16,166 nucleotides of DNA from positions 1-16,166 of the forward strand of contig DUZB01000042.1 in assembly GCA_013349725.1 (NCBI GenBank), read 5' to 3'. Positions 6,614-16,060 of this stretch are shown piece after piece; position 1 is the first letter of the stretch, and each line of letters opens with the position of its first letter. This DNA comes from Deltaproteobacteria bacterium (GTDB taxonomy: Bacteria > Desulfobacterota > DSM-4660 > Desulfatiglandales > Desulfatiglandaceae). Under the pieces are notes generated by a model that was given only the letters and a program-made list of their open reading frames with translations, had not been told where the DNA came from and searched no databases. The position numbers and the translations under genes were made by a program.

Positions 6614-7408
6614 AGGCGCCTCTTTGCCGGCACGACCGGATTTTGAAGAATGGCGACTTTTCGGGATGATCACCACTTTTTTGAGGATGCCCTCGCCGCT
6701 GCCTTTTGTTCCCAGTTCTCCATCATCCTTCAGGGCCAGGTGCACAATTCGTCTGTCGTGTGGATTGAGAAGATTGGTTGCTACCGGCTTCTTGATCCTT
6801 TTTGCCTTGTCGCCCATTCTTTTGGCCATTTCAACCAGGAACTCTTCTCTCCTACTGCGGTAGTTCTCGGAGTCAATGAGGACACGGGTCCTTTTTTCAA
6901 GGGATTTGTTAACAATCTTGTTCACAATAAACTGAAGGGCATCTAATGTTTTCCCCTTCCGGCCTATCAGCAGTCCTGACTTATCCCCTTCTATGTTCAG
7001 ATTGATGGTGCCGTCCACAAAAGCCGCGGTTACTTCCGTTTCTTCCATGGGAATAAGAGCAAGAATATTTTCAAGGGCCTCTTTGGCTACGGCGATCGCG
7101 CCCGTCTCTTCCGCCGTCCCTTCCACCGTTTCCTGAGCCGCGGGTGTCACGGGAACTTTTTCGGCCATCGCCACTGCCGGTACAGCAGTTTTCTTCTCCG
7201 GTGCAGCAGGTTTCTCCTCCGGAACGGTCTCTTTGACGATGGGGACGGCTTTGATTCTGGCCTTTCTGCCTCCCACCAAACCGAAAATTCCTGCGGATCC
7301 CGGTTCAAGGACTTTGATCTGCAATTCATCTCGCGTGAGATTCAGGGTGCGGCAGGCTTTAGCCACAGCATCTTCCTCGTTTTTTCCTTCAAATTCGTAG
7401 GGTCGCAT
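6605..7408 (-). CDS. jag: Jag/KhpB (SpoIIIJ-associated) RNA-binding protein
   Basis: The protein is 267 aa with three domains in order. Jag-N spans 1-52 (YEFEGKNEEDAVAKA, then GIFGLVGGRKARI). An Ala/Pro/Glu-rich linker covers about 55-105. A KH domain (106-170) carries the RNA-binding loop IGRKGKT (Gly149 to Gly152). An R3H domain (171-232) carries NPHDRRIVH (Arg219 and His223 of the R-X3-H motif). Jag/KhpB proteins bind RNA and, in Gram-positives, influence elongation and division as KhpA partners. The role here is inferred from family. The start ATG 7408 has a strong GGAGGA Shine-Dalgarno and lies 16 bp after the yidC stop, so it is translationally close to yidC. The short basic tail after 250 ends inside a heptamer array. 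Confidence 0.95.
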   Translation of the reverse strand: MRPYEFEGKNEEDAVAKACRTLNLTRDELQIKVLEPGSAGIFGLVGGRKARIKAVPIVKETVPEEKPAAPEKKTAVPAVAMAEKVPVTPAAQETVEGTAEETGAIAVAKEALENILALIPMEETEVTAAFVDGTINLNIEGDKSGLLIGRKGKTLDALQFIVNKIVNKSLEKRTRVLIDSENYRSRREEFLVEMAKRMGDKAKRIKKPVATNLLNPHDRRIVHLALKDDGELGTKGSGEGILKKVVIIPKSRHSSKSGRAGKEAPAN

Positions 7409-7424
7409 GGGTGTCCTCCAGAAA

Positions 7425-9101
7425 TTACGCCGGGCTCTTATGGATTCTGTACTGCTGACCTATGGATAAGAGATTGTTTACTAACCAGTACAGAACAAGT
7501 CCGGATGGGAAGTTGATAAACATGAAGGTGAAAATAACGGGTAAAAACATCATGATTTTAGCTTGGGCCGGATCACCGGGCGTTGGCGTCATTTTCTGTT
7601 GGAGAAACATGGAAGCACCCATCAGCAGGGTCAGCACCGGTATGCCGTAAGGCGGGGTCATGAACGGAACCTGGAACGAAAAGTGGAACAGCCGGTCCGG
7701 AGCTGAAAGATCGTTGATCCAGAAAACAAACGGGGCATGCCGGAGTTCGATACAGTTCCCCAGAACCCTGAAAAGCGCGAAAAAAACAGGGATCTGTATG
7801 ACCATGGGGAGACACCCCCCCATGGGATTCACTTTGTACGTCTTGTACAAACCCATGATCTCCTGATTCATCTTTTGTTTGTCATTCTTGTATTTCTCTC
7901 GTATCTTGGTCATCATGGGCTGGAGTTTCTTCATCTCATTCATCGACTTGTAACTTTTGTGGGTAAGAGGCCAGAAAAGAATCTTCACAAGGATGGTGAG
8001 CAGGATGATGGATACCCCGTAATTGTGAATGTAATCGTAAAAAAAACGCAGGATGTAAAGGAGCGGTTTTGCAATAATATCCGTCCATCCGAAATTGATG
8101 GCCTGCTCCAGATTCTTTCCGAACTTCTTCATGATGCCCAAGTCTCGGGGGCCCAAATAATATTCGTATTGGGCCGATTGCAGTCCAAGAGGATCGATGG
8201 TGACGGGGGGCAGCAGATAGAGCCCCTTGAGGGCCCCGGACGAAAGTTTCCGGGCCTTGAAGGTTCCTTTTTCAGCCACTTCAGGCACCACGGCGGAAAT
8301 GAAAAAATTGTCCTCGTAGGCAACCCAGCCCAACTTGCCGGAAACGGTTTTTTCTTCGTTTACATCTTCCAATTCCGTTTCTTCCAGCTTATCGTCTAAA
8401 AGGACGGCAAAGCCGTCGTAGGAATAGTAACTGGACTTTGTTTCGGGGGGCATCGCCATGAGGGAGGCCGCAAAGCTTCCCGTCAGAGGAGTCGCCGTCC
8501 GATTGGTCACGTCCACCTTCAGATCAATCCGGTACTGATCCGGATAAAAGCGGAAGGTCTGCACGAGAACGATGCCTTCTTCGGTCTGGGCCTGAAATAT
8601 GAGTTTTGCGGGGGAAGATGCAGGATCAAGCCGGATAACGTCGCGGTCAGCGTGAAAAACCAGATTCAAAGGTTCACTTGCAGTCTGGTTCTGAAAGCCT
8701 GTAATCAGATAACGGCCCATGCCGTCTTTAAAGGTAGCCAGATCGATCAAGGGAGAATCGGCAGCGATTGTCTGGCGATATTCCTTTAGCTTGAAACTCT
8801 TTATGGTGGGGCCGACATTGCTGAAGACGGCCTTGTAGAGGGGGGTGTCTACTGTAATTTCCTTTTCATCCGCTCTTGAAACAGGCGCCAACGCCGCCTG
8901 AACGGAGCTATCAGAGGACGCTCCAGGGATCTTTTGCGGGGTCTGTGCTGGAACGGACTGAACGGGCTGGTCTTTAAGGGTTCCCTGTGAGGCTGTTTTC
9001 TGTTCTGTTGGAACCTGGTCCTTTGTTGGGCCGAAAAAGAATGACCAACCTACGAGTACGACGAAAGATAAAGCAAAAGCTATTATTGTTTTTTTATCCA
9101 T
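7425..9101 (-). CDS. yidC: Membrane protein insertase YidC
   Basis: The protein is 558 aa, the Gram-negative long form with a large periplasmic domain. It inserts and folds inner-membrane proteins alone or with SecYEG. The first membrane segment is 5-23, followed by a Gln/Pro/Ser-rich spacer (25-75) and a periplasmic beta domain (80-330). The conserved insertase core follows: TM2 at about 350-378, a charged cytoplasmic hairpin rich in Lys (380-425), TM3 427-448, TM4 485-502 and the TM5/6 region 514-547. Lys373 (LVKILFWPLT) aligns with the groove Arg of E. coli YidC (Arg366), keeping a positive charge. The start ATG 9101 has a modest AGG-containing upstream region. It follows yidD by 217 bp, an unusually long gap for this cluster. 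Confidence 0.97.
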   Translation of the reverse strand: MDKKTIIAFALSFVVLVGWSFFFGPTKDQVPTEQKTASQGTLKDQPVQSVPAQTPQKIPGASSDSSVQAALAPVSRADEKEITVDTPLYKAVFSNVGPTIKSFKLKEYRQTIAADSPLIDLATFKDGMGRYLITGFQNQTASEPLNLVFHADRDVIRLDPASSPAKLIFQAQTEEGIVLVQTFRFYPDQYRIDLKVDVTNRTATPLTGSFAASLMAMPPETKSSYYSYDGFAVLLDDKLEETELEDVNEEKTVSGKLGWVAYEDNFFISAVVPEVAEKGTFKARKLSSGALKGLYLLPPVTIDPLGLQSAQYEYYLGPRDLGIMKKFGKNLEQAINFGWTDIIAKPLLYILRFFYDYIHNYGVSIILLTILVKILFWPLTHKSYKSMNEMKKLQPMMTKIREKYKNDKQKMNQEIMGLYKTYKVNPMGGCLPMVIQIPVFFALFRVLGNCIELRHAPFVFWINDLSAPDRLFHFSFQVPFMTPPYGIPVLTLLMGASMFLQQKMTPTPGDPAQAKIMMFLPVIFTFMFINFPSGLVLYWLVNNLLSIGQQYRIHKSPA

Positions 9102-9253
9102 AGGATGTGGACCTGCTCAAGCTGTCGCGTTTCAACCTGATCTGCAGGGGCTCTTCATTAGCAGGCGCCAACATTAAAAGCATGCACCATAAAGGTCCGG
9201 CTGCAGGCCGGATTGTCGCGCGGGGCGAGATTTTTTGATGTTTGAAACGTAAA

Positions 9254-9270
9254 TCCCGCTTTCAGCGGGA
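9254..9270. other. Short hairpin in the yidD-yidC spacer
   Basis: TCCCGC (9254-9259) and GCGGGA (9265-9270) form a 6-bp stem with a 5-nt loop. On the minus strand it is followed only by TTTA, too short a T-run for a confident terminator. It could attenuate or mark RNA processing between yidD and yidC. A second small stem, CCGGC/GCCGG, lies at 9197-9211. Confidence 0.3.
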
Positions 9271-9286
9271 AACCGAATGGGTTCAG

Positions 9287-9314
9287 CATTCGACATTAGC
9301 CATCGGACAAACGA
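9287..9314. repeat. Degenerate heptamer array (CATTCGA-like), after yidD
   Basis: Consecutive 7-mers CATTCGA, CATTAGC, CATCGGA and CAAACGA all start with CA. They lie directly downstream of the yidD stop (9319-9321, minus strand). This is more diverged than the other heptamer arrays in the window but has the same period and the same placement. Confidence 0.5.
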
Positions 9315-9318
9315 AGTT

Positions 9319-9513
9319 TTACACAAGAGGGTCGTATCCGCCGGGATGGAACGGATGGCATTTGGCTATCCTCAGCACAGTCAGGTATCCTCCTTTCAGC
9401 ACACCGTATTTCTGAAAGGCCTGGCGGGCATAGTTAGAGCATGTGGGATAGAAACGGCAGGAAGGCGACAAGAAAGGGGAAACCAGCAGCTGATATGATG
9501 ATATCAGCCACAT
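9319..9513 (-). CDS. yidD: Membrane protein insertion efficiency factor YidD
   Basis: The protein is 64 aa from ATG 9513, chosen because it lies 10 bp after the rnpA stop with AGAAAG upstream. The frame stays open to ATG 9573 (84 aa), but that start would overlap rnpA by 50 bp and add residues unlike the family N-terminus. Conserved features are [44 protein letters not shown] and PGGYDP, including the three Cys of the family. YidD is a small peripheral inner-membrane protein that helps YidC-dependent insertion in E. coli. It sits between rnpA and yidC as in most bacteria. Confidence 0.93.
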   Translation of the reverse strand: MWLISSYQLLVSPFLSPSCRFYPTCSNYARQAFQKYGVLKGGYLTVLRIAKCHPFHPGGYDPLV

Positions 9514-9523
9514 GGGCAACTTT

Positions 9524-9880
9524 CTACAGAGAAGAAACAAATTTTTTATCCAGGAAGAACTCACCGAGTTCATTTTGCGTTTTCTTGAAGTCCAGATATC
9601 CGGAATCCTTTTTCGCTATGACTACAAAATCATATCCATGGGGAAAAAAAGGTCTGTTGAGTCTGAAGAATTCTCTGATTAGCCGTTTGACTCTGTTTCT
9701 TACTATCGCGTTTCCCACCCTTTTGCTGACACTGACCCCAAGCCTGCTGATTTGTAATCCGTTGTGTTTGGCGATAACAATAAAATGTTTTGCGTGATGC
9801 CGCTTTCCCGACCGATTAAGATTGACAAATTCGGCCCGCTTCAATAACCTCAACTGTTTTTGAAACGAAAAAGGTTCCAT
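9524..9880 (-). CDS. rnpA: Ribonuclease P protein component
   Basis: The protein is 118 aa, normal length. It is the protein subunit of RNase P, which trims the 5' leader of precursor tRNAs with the rnpB RNA. The signature [10 protein letters not shown] starts at Arg61 and is preceded by [13 protein letters not shown]. The central cleft strand is FIVIAKHN (33-40), and YDFVVIAKK (83-91) follows the RNR helix. ATG 9880 is the only start before an in-frame upstream stop, although no clear Shine-Dalgarno is seen. The 37-bp spacing after rpmH suggests co-transcription. Confidence 0.96.
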   Translation of the reverse strand: MEPFSFQKQLRLLKRAEFVNLNRSGKRHHAKHFIVIAKHNGLQISRLGVSVSKRVGNAIVRNRVKRLIREFFRLNRPFFPHGYDFVVIAKKDSGYLDFKKTQNELGEFFLDKKFVSSL

Positions 9881-9917
9881 GAAATCGCACTACAGTCAGC
9901 AGGATTCTTAAAAGCGT

Positions 9918-10052
9918 TTATACTGTCAGCCGTTTTCTTCCCTTGGCTCTTCTTCGCCTTAAGACGTCCATTCCGCCTTTTGTCTGCATCCTGGCCATGA
10001 AACCGTGAGTTCTTGCTCTTTTAATTCTGCTGGGTTGATAAGTTCTTTTCAT
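9918..10052 (-). CDS. rpmH: 50S ribosomal protein L34
   Basis: A 44-aa, very basic protein beginning [18 protein letters not shown] and containing MQTKGG, then [13 protein letters not shown] at the end. This is the complete, canonical L34 sequence, a late-assembly component of the large ribosomal subunit. It is the first gene of the minus-strand cluster, about 35 nt downstream of a strong predicted promoter, with AGGGG as the likely ribosome binding site. There is no dnaA gene upstream, unlike in many bacteria. Confidence 0.97.
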   Translation of the reverse strand: MKRTYQPSRIKRARTHGFMARMQTKGGMDVLRRRRAKGRKRLTV

Positions 10053-10093
10053 AATGGTATAGTATCCCCTGCGTTGGATTTAGCGTAATCTTT

Positions 10094-10123
10094 AATATAA
10101 GCACAGGTTAAACTCTCTGTCAA
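10094..10123 (-). promoter_or_regulatory. Sigma70-type promoter of rpmH cluster
   Basis: On the minus strand, a perfect -35 TTGACA (10123-10118) and a -10 TATATT (10099-10094) are separated by 18 bp (17 bp to the overlapping TTATAT). This predicts transcription from about 10087, a leader of about 35 nt before rpmH. It is the best promoter match in the window, fitting a highly expressed ribosomal gene. Confidence 0.75.
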
Positions 10124-10194
10124 GACAAAATAAGCAGTTGTGACATTCCCTCTTTTGAAATGGTCTCCCGTGTCCTTTTCGGAGGTTCAGGCCG

Positions 10195-10214
10195 TGAAAA
10201 AATTTTCATGAAAA
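10195..10214. other. Overlapping AT-rich palindromes in the divergent spacer
   Basis: TGAAAA-AA-TTTTCA (10195-10208) overlaps TTTTCATGAAAA (10203-10214), so the arm TTTTCA can pair with either neighbour. The site lies between the two divergent promoters and could bind a dimeric regulator, or be chance in AT-rich DNA. Confidence 0.3.
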
Positions 10215-10291
10215 CTGCCGGGTTTCTGAAATTCCGGAAGGTTTTTTTTAAAACAAGCATTTCAAAAGGTTATGGTAAAGGGCTGAAATCA

Positions 10292-10320
10292 GGTTTTTCG
10301 GAATAGGTCCATTTTATAAT
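10292..10320 (+). promoter_or_regulatory. Candidate mreB operon promoter
   Basis: TATAAT (10315-10320) is a perfect -10 hexamer, but the -35 position (GGTTTT, 10292-10297) is poor. A second candidate overlaps it: TTGATA (10320-10325), 17 bp, TAAGAA (10343-10348). Either would give a leader longer than 110 nt before mreB. Confidence 0.35.
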
Positions 10321-10449
10321 TGATAATTTGGTTTACATCCTTTAAGAATAACAAAGCAGATATTGTGTGTGAGAAAAACGTAACCCCTCTCGCCAATGCC
10401 TTTCAGGGACTTTTCGCGAGACCATGAAGATTGATCAATATATTTTTAA

Positions 10450-11499
<1,050 letters not shown>

Positions 11500-11568
11500 G
11501 GAAATTGGTTATTTTATTGCTTCCTTATTCGCGGCTGGAACCTAAAAAAAGCGGGGATAACTTCGGCA

Positions 11569-12417
11569 TTGCTAAGGGAAAAAGGGCTCGGCAAAATATG
11601 GATCTGGATCGTTTTCACAGGCTTCGCACTTTTTCTGCTTTCGGCGAATTCCGGTCCGGATCTATCGTGGAACCCTGCCGAACAATTCATCATTGAGGTC
11701 ACCGCTCCGTTTCAGAAATTGATGAAACAGGTGGTCGGTTCCGTGGAAAAGGTCTGGACTGATTATTTTTACCTTGTCGGTCTGAGGGATGAAAACAGGG
11801 GCTTAAAGCAGGATCTCGATACCTTAAAATCAGAAAACAGCCGATTTAAAGAACTGCTGGCAACGCACGAAAGGCTGAGAAAACTTCTTCAATTCAAACA
11901 GATCATCAGAAACTCCGTTGTTGCAGCCCAGGTCATCGGACTCGATCCTTCCGGCTGGTTCAAATCAATTATCGTGGACAAAGGGACTCTGGCCGGCGTG
12001 AAAACGGATATGCCCGTCGTGAATGCCTCAGGGGTTGTGGGACGGGTGATTTCCGTATCCCCTGATTTTTCCAAAATCCTGCTCGTCGTGGACCAGAACA
12101 GTGCGGTGGACTGCCTTCTGCAGAGGTCGCGGGACAGGGGGATCCTCAAGGGACTTTCAACGGACGTGTGCAACCTTGAGTACCTCGTCAAGACGGCGGA
12201 TGCCGCGGTCGGAGATCAGGTCATTACATCCGGATTGGGGGGGGTGTTTCCCAAAGGCCTGCCGGTAGGAAAAATCCTGGATATCGATGAAAACCCAGGG
12301 ATGCTTTTCAAGGAGATCAAGGTAAGGCCTGCGGTCGATTTCTCAACGCTTGAAGAAGTAATGATCATACTCAATGTGGATAAAACAAATAGAAAAGAGA
12401 AAGTTTCGATACATTGA
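11569..12417 (+). CDS. mreC: Rod shape-determining protein MreC
   Basis: A 282-aa bitopic periplasmic scaffold that activates PBP2-RodA. A membrane segment lies at about 9-27 (KIWIWIVFTGFALFLLSA). A coiled coil covers about 72-112 (LRDENRGLKQDLDTLKSEN). The beta domain (115-272) carries VDKGTLAGV, GVVGRV and GLGGVFPKGLPVG, all typical of MreC. The start is uncertain: TTG 11569 fits the family N-terminus, but its GGGG Shine-Dalgarno is 12 nt away, and the frame is open upstream into mreB. The 3' end overlaps mreD by 44 bp. Confidence 0.95.
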   Translation: MLREKGLGKIWIWIVFTGFALFLLSANSGPDLSWNPAEQFIIEVTAPFQKLMKQVVGSVEKVWTDYFYLVGLRDENRGLKQDLDTLKSENSRFKELLATHERLRKLLQFKQIIRNSVVAAQVIGLDPSGWFKSIIVDKGTLAGVKTDMPVVNASGVVGRVISVSPDFSKILLVVDQNSAVDCLLQRSRDRGILKGLSTDVCNLEYLVKTADAAVGDQVITSGLGGVFPKGLPVGKILDIDENPGMLFKEIKVRPAVDFSTLEEVMIILNVDKTNRKEKVSIH

Positions 12418-12991
12418 AGAATCGAAACCGGACAGGAAAATCAGTTTCCACATCCTGTTGTGGTTGGTCGGAGTTCTTTTGACCCTGTTGAAGGGGATCT
12501 GGACCAATCCCTGGGGAGTTGATCTTTTTGACTTGGACTTTCTGACGATTCTAACAGCCTATCTCTTCCTGTCCTCGGGGCAGTTAGCGGCAGGATCTTT
12601 CGCCCTGGGGCAGGGAATTCTCATCGATCTTTTTTCAGCCGGATTGCAGGGTCTTTTCCCCGCTCTTTATCTTGGTGCTTTCTGGGGAATCACCATCGTT
12701 TCCAGGTTTGTCAATCTCAGGGAAGCCAAAGGGCAGGCGATTATTGTAGCGATTGCAGTGCTGTTCAAACAGATGTTGATGGTTTTGCTTGTCGGTTTTT
12801 TTTCCCGTGATCTGATTGTATCCTTTTATTTTTTCAAGGTGGCCGCCATTTCTATTCTTGGCAGTGGGATCATCGCCCCTCTGGTATTCATGCTGCTCAA
12901 CGGTCTTCGCGCCGTGCCTCCGGAAGATGAACCCGACCTTTCTTCGGGGCGGTCCATACCTCTTCAGGAACCCTTGGCTGATGGGAAGTAA
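12374..12991 (+). CDS. mreD: Rod shape-determining protein MreD
   Basis: A 205-aa polytopic inner-membrane protein with about five or six hydrophobic segments between residues 24 and 178 (for example ISFHILLWLVGVLLTLL, FLTILTAYLFLSS, AIIVAIAVLFKQMLMVLLVGFF and VFMLLNGL). It includes the LIDLFSAGLQGLFPALYL segment characteristic of MreD (IDLFS...G..PL). MreD couples MreC to the synthases. ATG 12374 lies inside mreC, implying translational coupling. The C-terminal 30 residues are hydrophilic and acidic/Pro-rich. The stop codon falls in the first unit of a heptamer array. Confidence 0.93.
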   Translation: MWIKQIEKRKFRYIEESKPDRKISFHILLWLVGVLLTLLKGIWTNPWGVDLFDLDFLTILTAYLFLSSGQLAAGSFALGQGILIDLFSAGLQGLFPALYLGAFWGITIVSRFVNLREAKGQAIIVAIAVLFKQMLMVLLVGFFSRDLIVSFYFFKVAAISILGSGIIAPLVFMLLNGLRAVPPEDEPDLSSGRSIPLQEPLADGK

Positions 12992-13029
12992 GCGGTAAGC
13001 AGTGGGTGGTGATCAGTGGTCAGTAAACC
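12988..13029. repeat. Degenerate heptamer array (GTNNNNN), overlapping the mreD stop codon
   Basis: Six consecutive 7-mers all begin with GT: GTAAGCG, GTAAGCA, GTGGGTG, GTGATCA, GTGGTCA and GTAAACC. The first unit contains the mreD stop codon (12989-12991). The array occupies most of the 67-bp mreD-mrdA spacer inside an otherwise compact operon. Confidence 0.7.
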
Positions 13030-13058
13030 TTGAACCGTGTTGAAGTAGAGATAGCAAT

Positions 13059-14894
13059 TTGAAAAACTCCAAATTTGATCCTGTTTCATCTGAAATCTTT
13101 CAAAAACAGCTGAAATTTGTTTCCCTGTTCGTTTTAGCCATATTCAGCATATTGATTCTTCGTTTGTGGTTTCTACAGGTGGTGAAGGGTCCGGTTTATC
13201 TATCCAAGTCGGAACATAATCGTATCCGGCTTCATTATGTAGACTCTTCGCGGGGGATGATCCTTGACAGAAAAGGGGATATCCTGGTGGATAACCGACC
13301 TTCCTACAATCTGTATGTTATTCCCGAGGACATCCAGGACCGTACCAGCCTCTTTTCCAAATTGGAGGGCTTGATTGAATTCGATTCGGATCAGGCAACG
13401 CAGCAGCTCAACGCGGCCGCACGCAACATGCCTTTTAAACCGGTTCTTATCAAGAAAGACATTACCCGTGATGAGTTAGCCAGAATTGAAACCCATGGGT
13501 TTGATCTGCCCGGGATCGGCATACAGATCAAGCCCCAGCGGCGTTATTCCAGAGGCGATCTGGCGCCCCATGTACTCGGTTATCTTGGGGAAGTCACGGA
13601 AAACCAATTGCAGAAGGGGGTATATGAAAATATCAGGTCGGGGGACTTGATCGGAAAGACTGGAATAGAATGGAGATGGCAGCCCTTGCTCCATGGCCTT
13701 CGAGGAGGAGAACAGGTGGAGGTAGACGCTGTAGGCCGAAAGATTCAGTTGATTTCACGTAAGGCTCCTGTTTCCGGGTCGGATGTCTTTCTCACCCTGG
13801 ATACCGATCTGCAAGCCCTTGCCAATGGACTTCTTCGGGAAAAACATGGGGCCATCGTCTGTCTGAACCCCATGAATGGTGAAGTATTAGCTCTGGCAAG
13901 CAGCCCCTCTTTTGATCCCAATCTCTTCATAAAGGGAATTGATCAGGAAACCTGGAAGGATATGGTTTCATCCGGCGATTTTCCGCTTCAGAACCGGGCT
14001 CTGACGGGTCAGTACCCGCCCGGATCGGTTTTTAAGATTGTCATTGCTCTGGCAGCTCTGCAGGAAGGAGTCGTCACAGCAGACGAGGAAATATTCTGCG
14101 GCGGGTCTTTTTTTCTGGGAGAGCAGAAATATCGATGCTGGAAAAAATATGGCCACGGCAAGGTAAATCTCCACAGGGCCCTGGTGGAATCGTGCGACGT
14201 CTATTTCTATACGGTTGGCAAAAGATTGGGAATTGACAAAATTGCCCATTATGCAAAGCTTTTAGGCATGGGAAGGGAGAGCGGGTTGGCTCTGGGCAAT
14301 GAAAAAAGCGGACTGGTTCCTACGAAAGAATGGAAAATGAGGCGATGGGGAGTTCCATGGCAGGCCGGCGAAACGATCTCCACTTCCATCGGGCAGAGTT
14401 TTGTTCTTGCAACACCCATTCAGATGGCTACCCTGATCTCCGCGGTTTTTAACGGGGGGGTCATATTTAAGCCCCAGGTGACAAGATGGGTCAGAAAACC
14501 CGGCGGTGAAATCACGCAAAAGTTTACTCCACAGTCTACGGGTAAAGCAGAAATAAAGAAGGAATACCTGGATGCTGTGCGATCCGCCTTATGCGGTGTG
14601 GTCAATGAGCCCCGCGGCACTGCAAGAAACGCATCGATAGAAGGGATTACGGTCGCCGGAAAAACAGGAACGGCGCAGGTAATCGCCATGAAAAAGGACC
14701 ATGTTCCGAAAGACGAAGAGAAAATCCCATGGAAATACAAGGATCATGCCTGGTTTGTCGCAATTGCACCTGCTGAGGCCCCTGAAATAGCGGTCGCTGT
14801 CATCATCGAGCATGGTGGTCATGGCGGAAGCGCGGCCGCTCCCCTTGCAAAGAAACTGATTGAGGCGTACATGGCCGGGCGCGATCAGGGATGA
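13059..14894 (+). CDS. mrdA: Penicillin-binding protein 2 (elongation-specific peptidoglycan transpeptidase)
   Basis: A 611-aa class B PBP. It has one membrane anchor (about 20-40, FVSLFVLAIFSILILRLWFL), a pedestal domain with SSRGMILDRKGDILVDN (63-79), and a transpeptidase domain. Active-site motifs are SVFK with nucleophile Ser323 (323-326), SCD (378-380) and KTG (535-537). The sequence PQRRYSRGDLAPHVLGYLGE (159-178) is typical of PBP2. It cross-links glycan made by its partner RodA, encoded 6-12 bp downstream. An in-frame stop at 13041-13043 leaves TTG 13059 as the only sensible start, with only a weak GAG upstream. Slow initiation from TTG may lower its dosage relative to MreB (inference). 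Confidence 0.97.
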   Translation: MKNSKFDPVSSEIFQKQLKFVSLFVLAIFSILILRLWFLQVVKGPVYLSKSEHNRIRLHYVDSSRGMILDRKGDILVDNRPSYNLYVIPEDIQDRTSLFSKLEGLIEFDSDQATQQLNAAARNMPFKPVLIKKDITRDELARIETHGFDLPGIGIQIKPQRRYSRGDLAPHVLGYLGEVTENQLQKGVYENIRSGDLIGKTGIEWRWQPLLHGLRGGEQVEVDAVGRKIQLISRKAPVSGSDVFLTLDTDLQALANGLLREKHGAIVCLNPMNGEVLALASSPSFDPNLFIKGIDQETWKDMVSSGDFPLQNRALTGQYPPGSVFKIVIALAALQEGVVTADEEIFCGGSFFLGEQKYRCWKKYGHGKVNLHRALVESCDVYFYTVGKRLGIDKIAHYAKLLGMGRESGLALGNEKSGLVPTKEWKMRRWGVPWQAGETISTSIGQSFVLATPIQMATLISAVFNGGVIFKPQVTRWVRKPGGEITQKFTPQSTGKAEIKKEYLDAVRSALCGVVNEPRGTARNASIEGITVAGKTGTAQVIAMKKDHVPKDEEKIPWKYKDHAWFVAIAPAEAPEIAVAVIIEHGGHGGSAAAPLAKKLIEAYMAGRDQG

Positions 14895-14906
14895 GGGTTC
14901 GTGAAA

Positions 14907-16010
14907 ATGTTACTTGATCGCCGGTTGATACAGAACTTCGATTGGGTTTTGCTTATTCTGCTCATTATTATCGCCGGAGTCAGCATCCTTAATCTCTACA
15001 GCGCAACCTATCCTATCCGGGAAATTGGCGGCGCGCAGATTTTCAAAAAACAGATATACTGGTTTCTGATCGGATTTTTTGTCTTCTTTATGATGACCAC
15101 GTTCAACTATTCGCTTCTGGAACGGATGGCTTTCCCGGCCTATTTCATTTCTGTTATTCTGCTTGTTATCGTACTGGTCGTTGGAAAAGTGTCATCCGGG
15201 TCGCAAAGATGGCTTGTTCTGGGCCCCATCTCTTTCCAGCCTTCTGAATTGATGAAAATCGCCATGGTTATGGTTCTGGCCAAGTTTTTCAGTGAGCAGG
15301 GCGGTTCTTCGGAGTATAGACTGAGGGATTTGTGGCAACCGTTCCTTTTGATTCTTTTCCCGTTCGCCTTTATACTGAAAGAACCGGATTTAGGCACGGC
15401 CCTTTTCCTGGCGCTTTTGTCGGCCTCCATGGTGCTGATTGCAAAGGTACACTGGAAATCATTGCTCATCTTCTTTGCAGCCTGTGCATCCTTTGCCCCT
15501 TTTGTCTGGATCGGTTTGAAGGACTACCAGAGGGCTCGAATTATGACCTTTATCAACCCTGATATGGATCCATTGGGCGCCGGGTACCACATTAACCAGT
15601 CCAAGATTGCCATAGGCTCCGGATTTTTATGGGGGAAAGGTTTTCTGCAGGGAACCCAGACGAGGCTGCATTTTCTTCCGGAACAGCACACTGATTTCGC
15701 TTTCTCTGTCCTGGCAGAGGAATGGGGTCTCATCGGGTCGGTTGCCGTTCTCTTTTTGTATCTTTTTCTCATATTGTGGGGGCTGAATATTGCGAGGAGC
15801 TCAAAGGACCGGTTCGGCTCTATGATGGCTATCGGAATTGTAGGTATTGTTTTCTGGCAGGTTGTCATCAATGTGGGAATGGTAACCGGTCTTCTTCCTG
15901 TGGTGGGAATTCCCCTGTTGCTTTTCAGCTATGGCGGTTCATCCCTGATTACCTCCATGGCTGCGCTGGGACTTCTCATGAACATCAGCATACGGCGTTT
16001 TATGTTTTAA
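14907..16010 (+). CDS. rodA: Rod shape-determining peptidoglycan glycosyltransferase RodA
   Basis: A 367-aa SEDS-family protein of about ten membrane segments that polymerises lipid II during elongation with PBP2. ATG 14907 is preferred because GAGGG (14893-14897, overlapping the mrdA stop) lies 9 nt upstream. The in-frame GTG 14901 is only 3 nt from it. Counted from the GTG, landmarks are SGSQRWLVLGPISFQPSELMK (99-119), ILKEPDLGTAL (158-168), LPEQHTDFAFSVLAEEWGLIG (259-279) with Asp265 matching the essential loop Asp of RodA, and GIPLLLFSYGGSSL (336-349). It is the last gene of the mre operon. Confidence 0.97.
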   Translation: MLLDRRLIQNFDWVLLILLIIIAGVSILNLYSATYPIREIGGAQIFKKQIYWFLIGFFVFFMMTTFNYSLLERMAFPAYFISVILLVIVLVVGKVSSGSQRWLVLGPISFQPSELMKIAMVMVLAKFFSEQGGSSEYRLRDLWQPFLLILFPFAFILKEPDLGTALFLALLSASMVLIAKVHWKSLLIFFAACASFAPFVWIGLKDYQRARIMTFINPDMDPLGAGYHINQSKIAIGSGFLWGKGFLQGTQTRLHFLPEQHTDFAFSVLAEEWGLIGSVAVLFLYLFLILWGLNIARSSKDRFGSMMAIGIVGIVFWQVVINVGMVTGLLPVVGIPLLLFSYGGSSLITSMAALGLLMNISIRRFMF

Positions 16011-16013
16011 CAG

Positions 16014-16028
16014 GCCCAGTTCCTGGGC
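16014..16028. other. Small GC-rich hairpin after rodA
   Basis: GCCCAG (16014-16019) and CTGGGC (16023-16028) form a perfect 6-bp stem with a 3-nt loop, starting 3 bp after the rodA stop. No T-run follows directly (the first T-run is at 16041), so it may protect the mRNA end or be a weak terminator of the mre operon. Confidence 0.35.
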
Positions 16029-16060
16029 AGATAGCGCCGATTTTGTGCATTTTTTAAAAA

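Noticed and set aside
7737..8399. 220-codon plus-strand open frame
   Set aside because: Antisense shadow of yidC.
9089..9101. TTATCCATA, one mismatch from a DnaA box
   Set aside because: Single copy overlapping the yidC start codon (Lys-Lys-Asp-Met region). No cluster or AT-rich unwinding element, so not an oriC.
9254..9273. Intrinsic terminator between yidD and yidC
   Set aside because: The stem is only 6 bp and followed by TTTA on the minus strand. Listed only as a hairpin.
9514..9573. Upstream ATG extension of yidD (84 aa)
   Set aside because: It overlaps the end of rnpA by 50 bp and adds residues not typical of the family. ATG 9513 fits the cluster spacing better.
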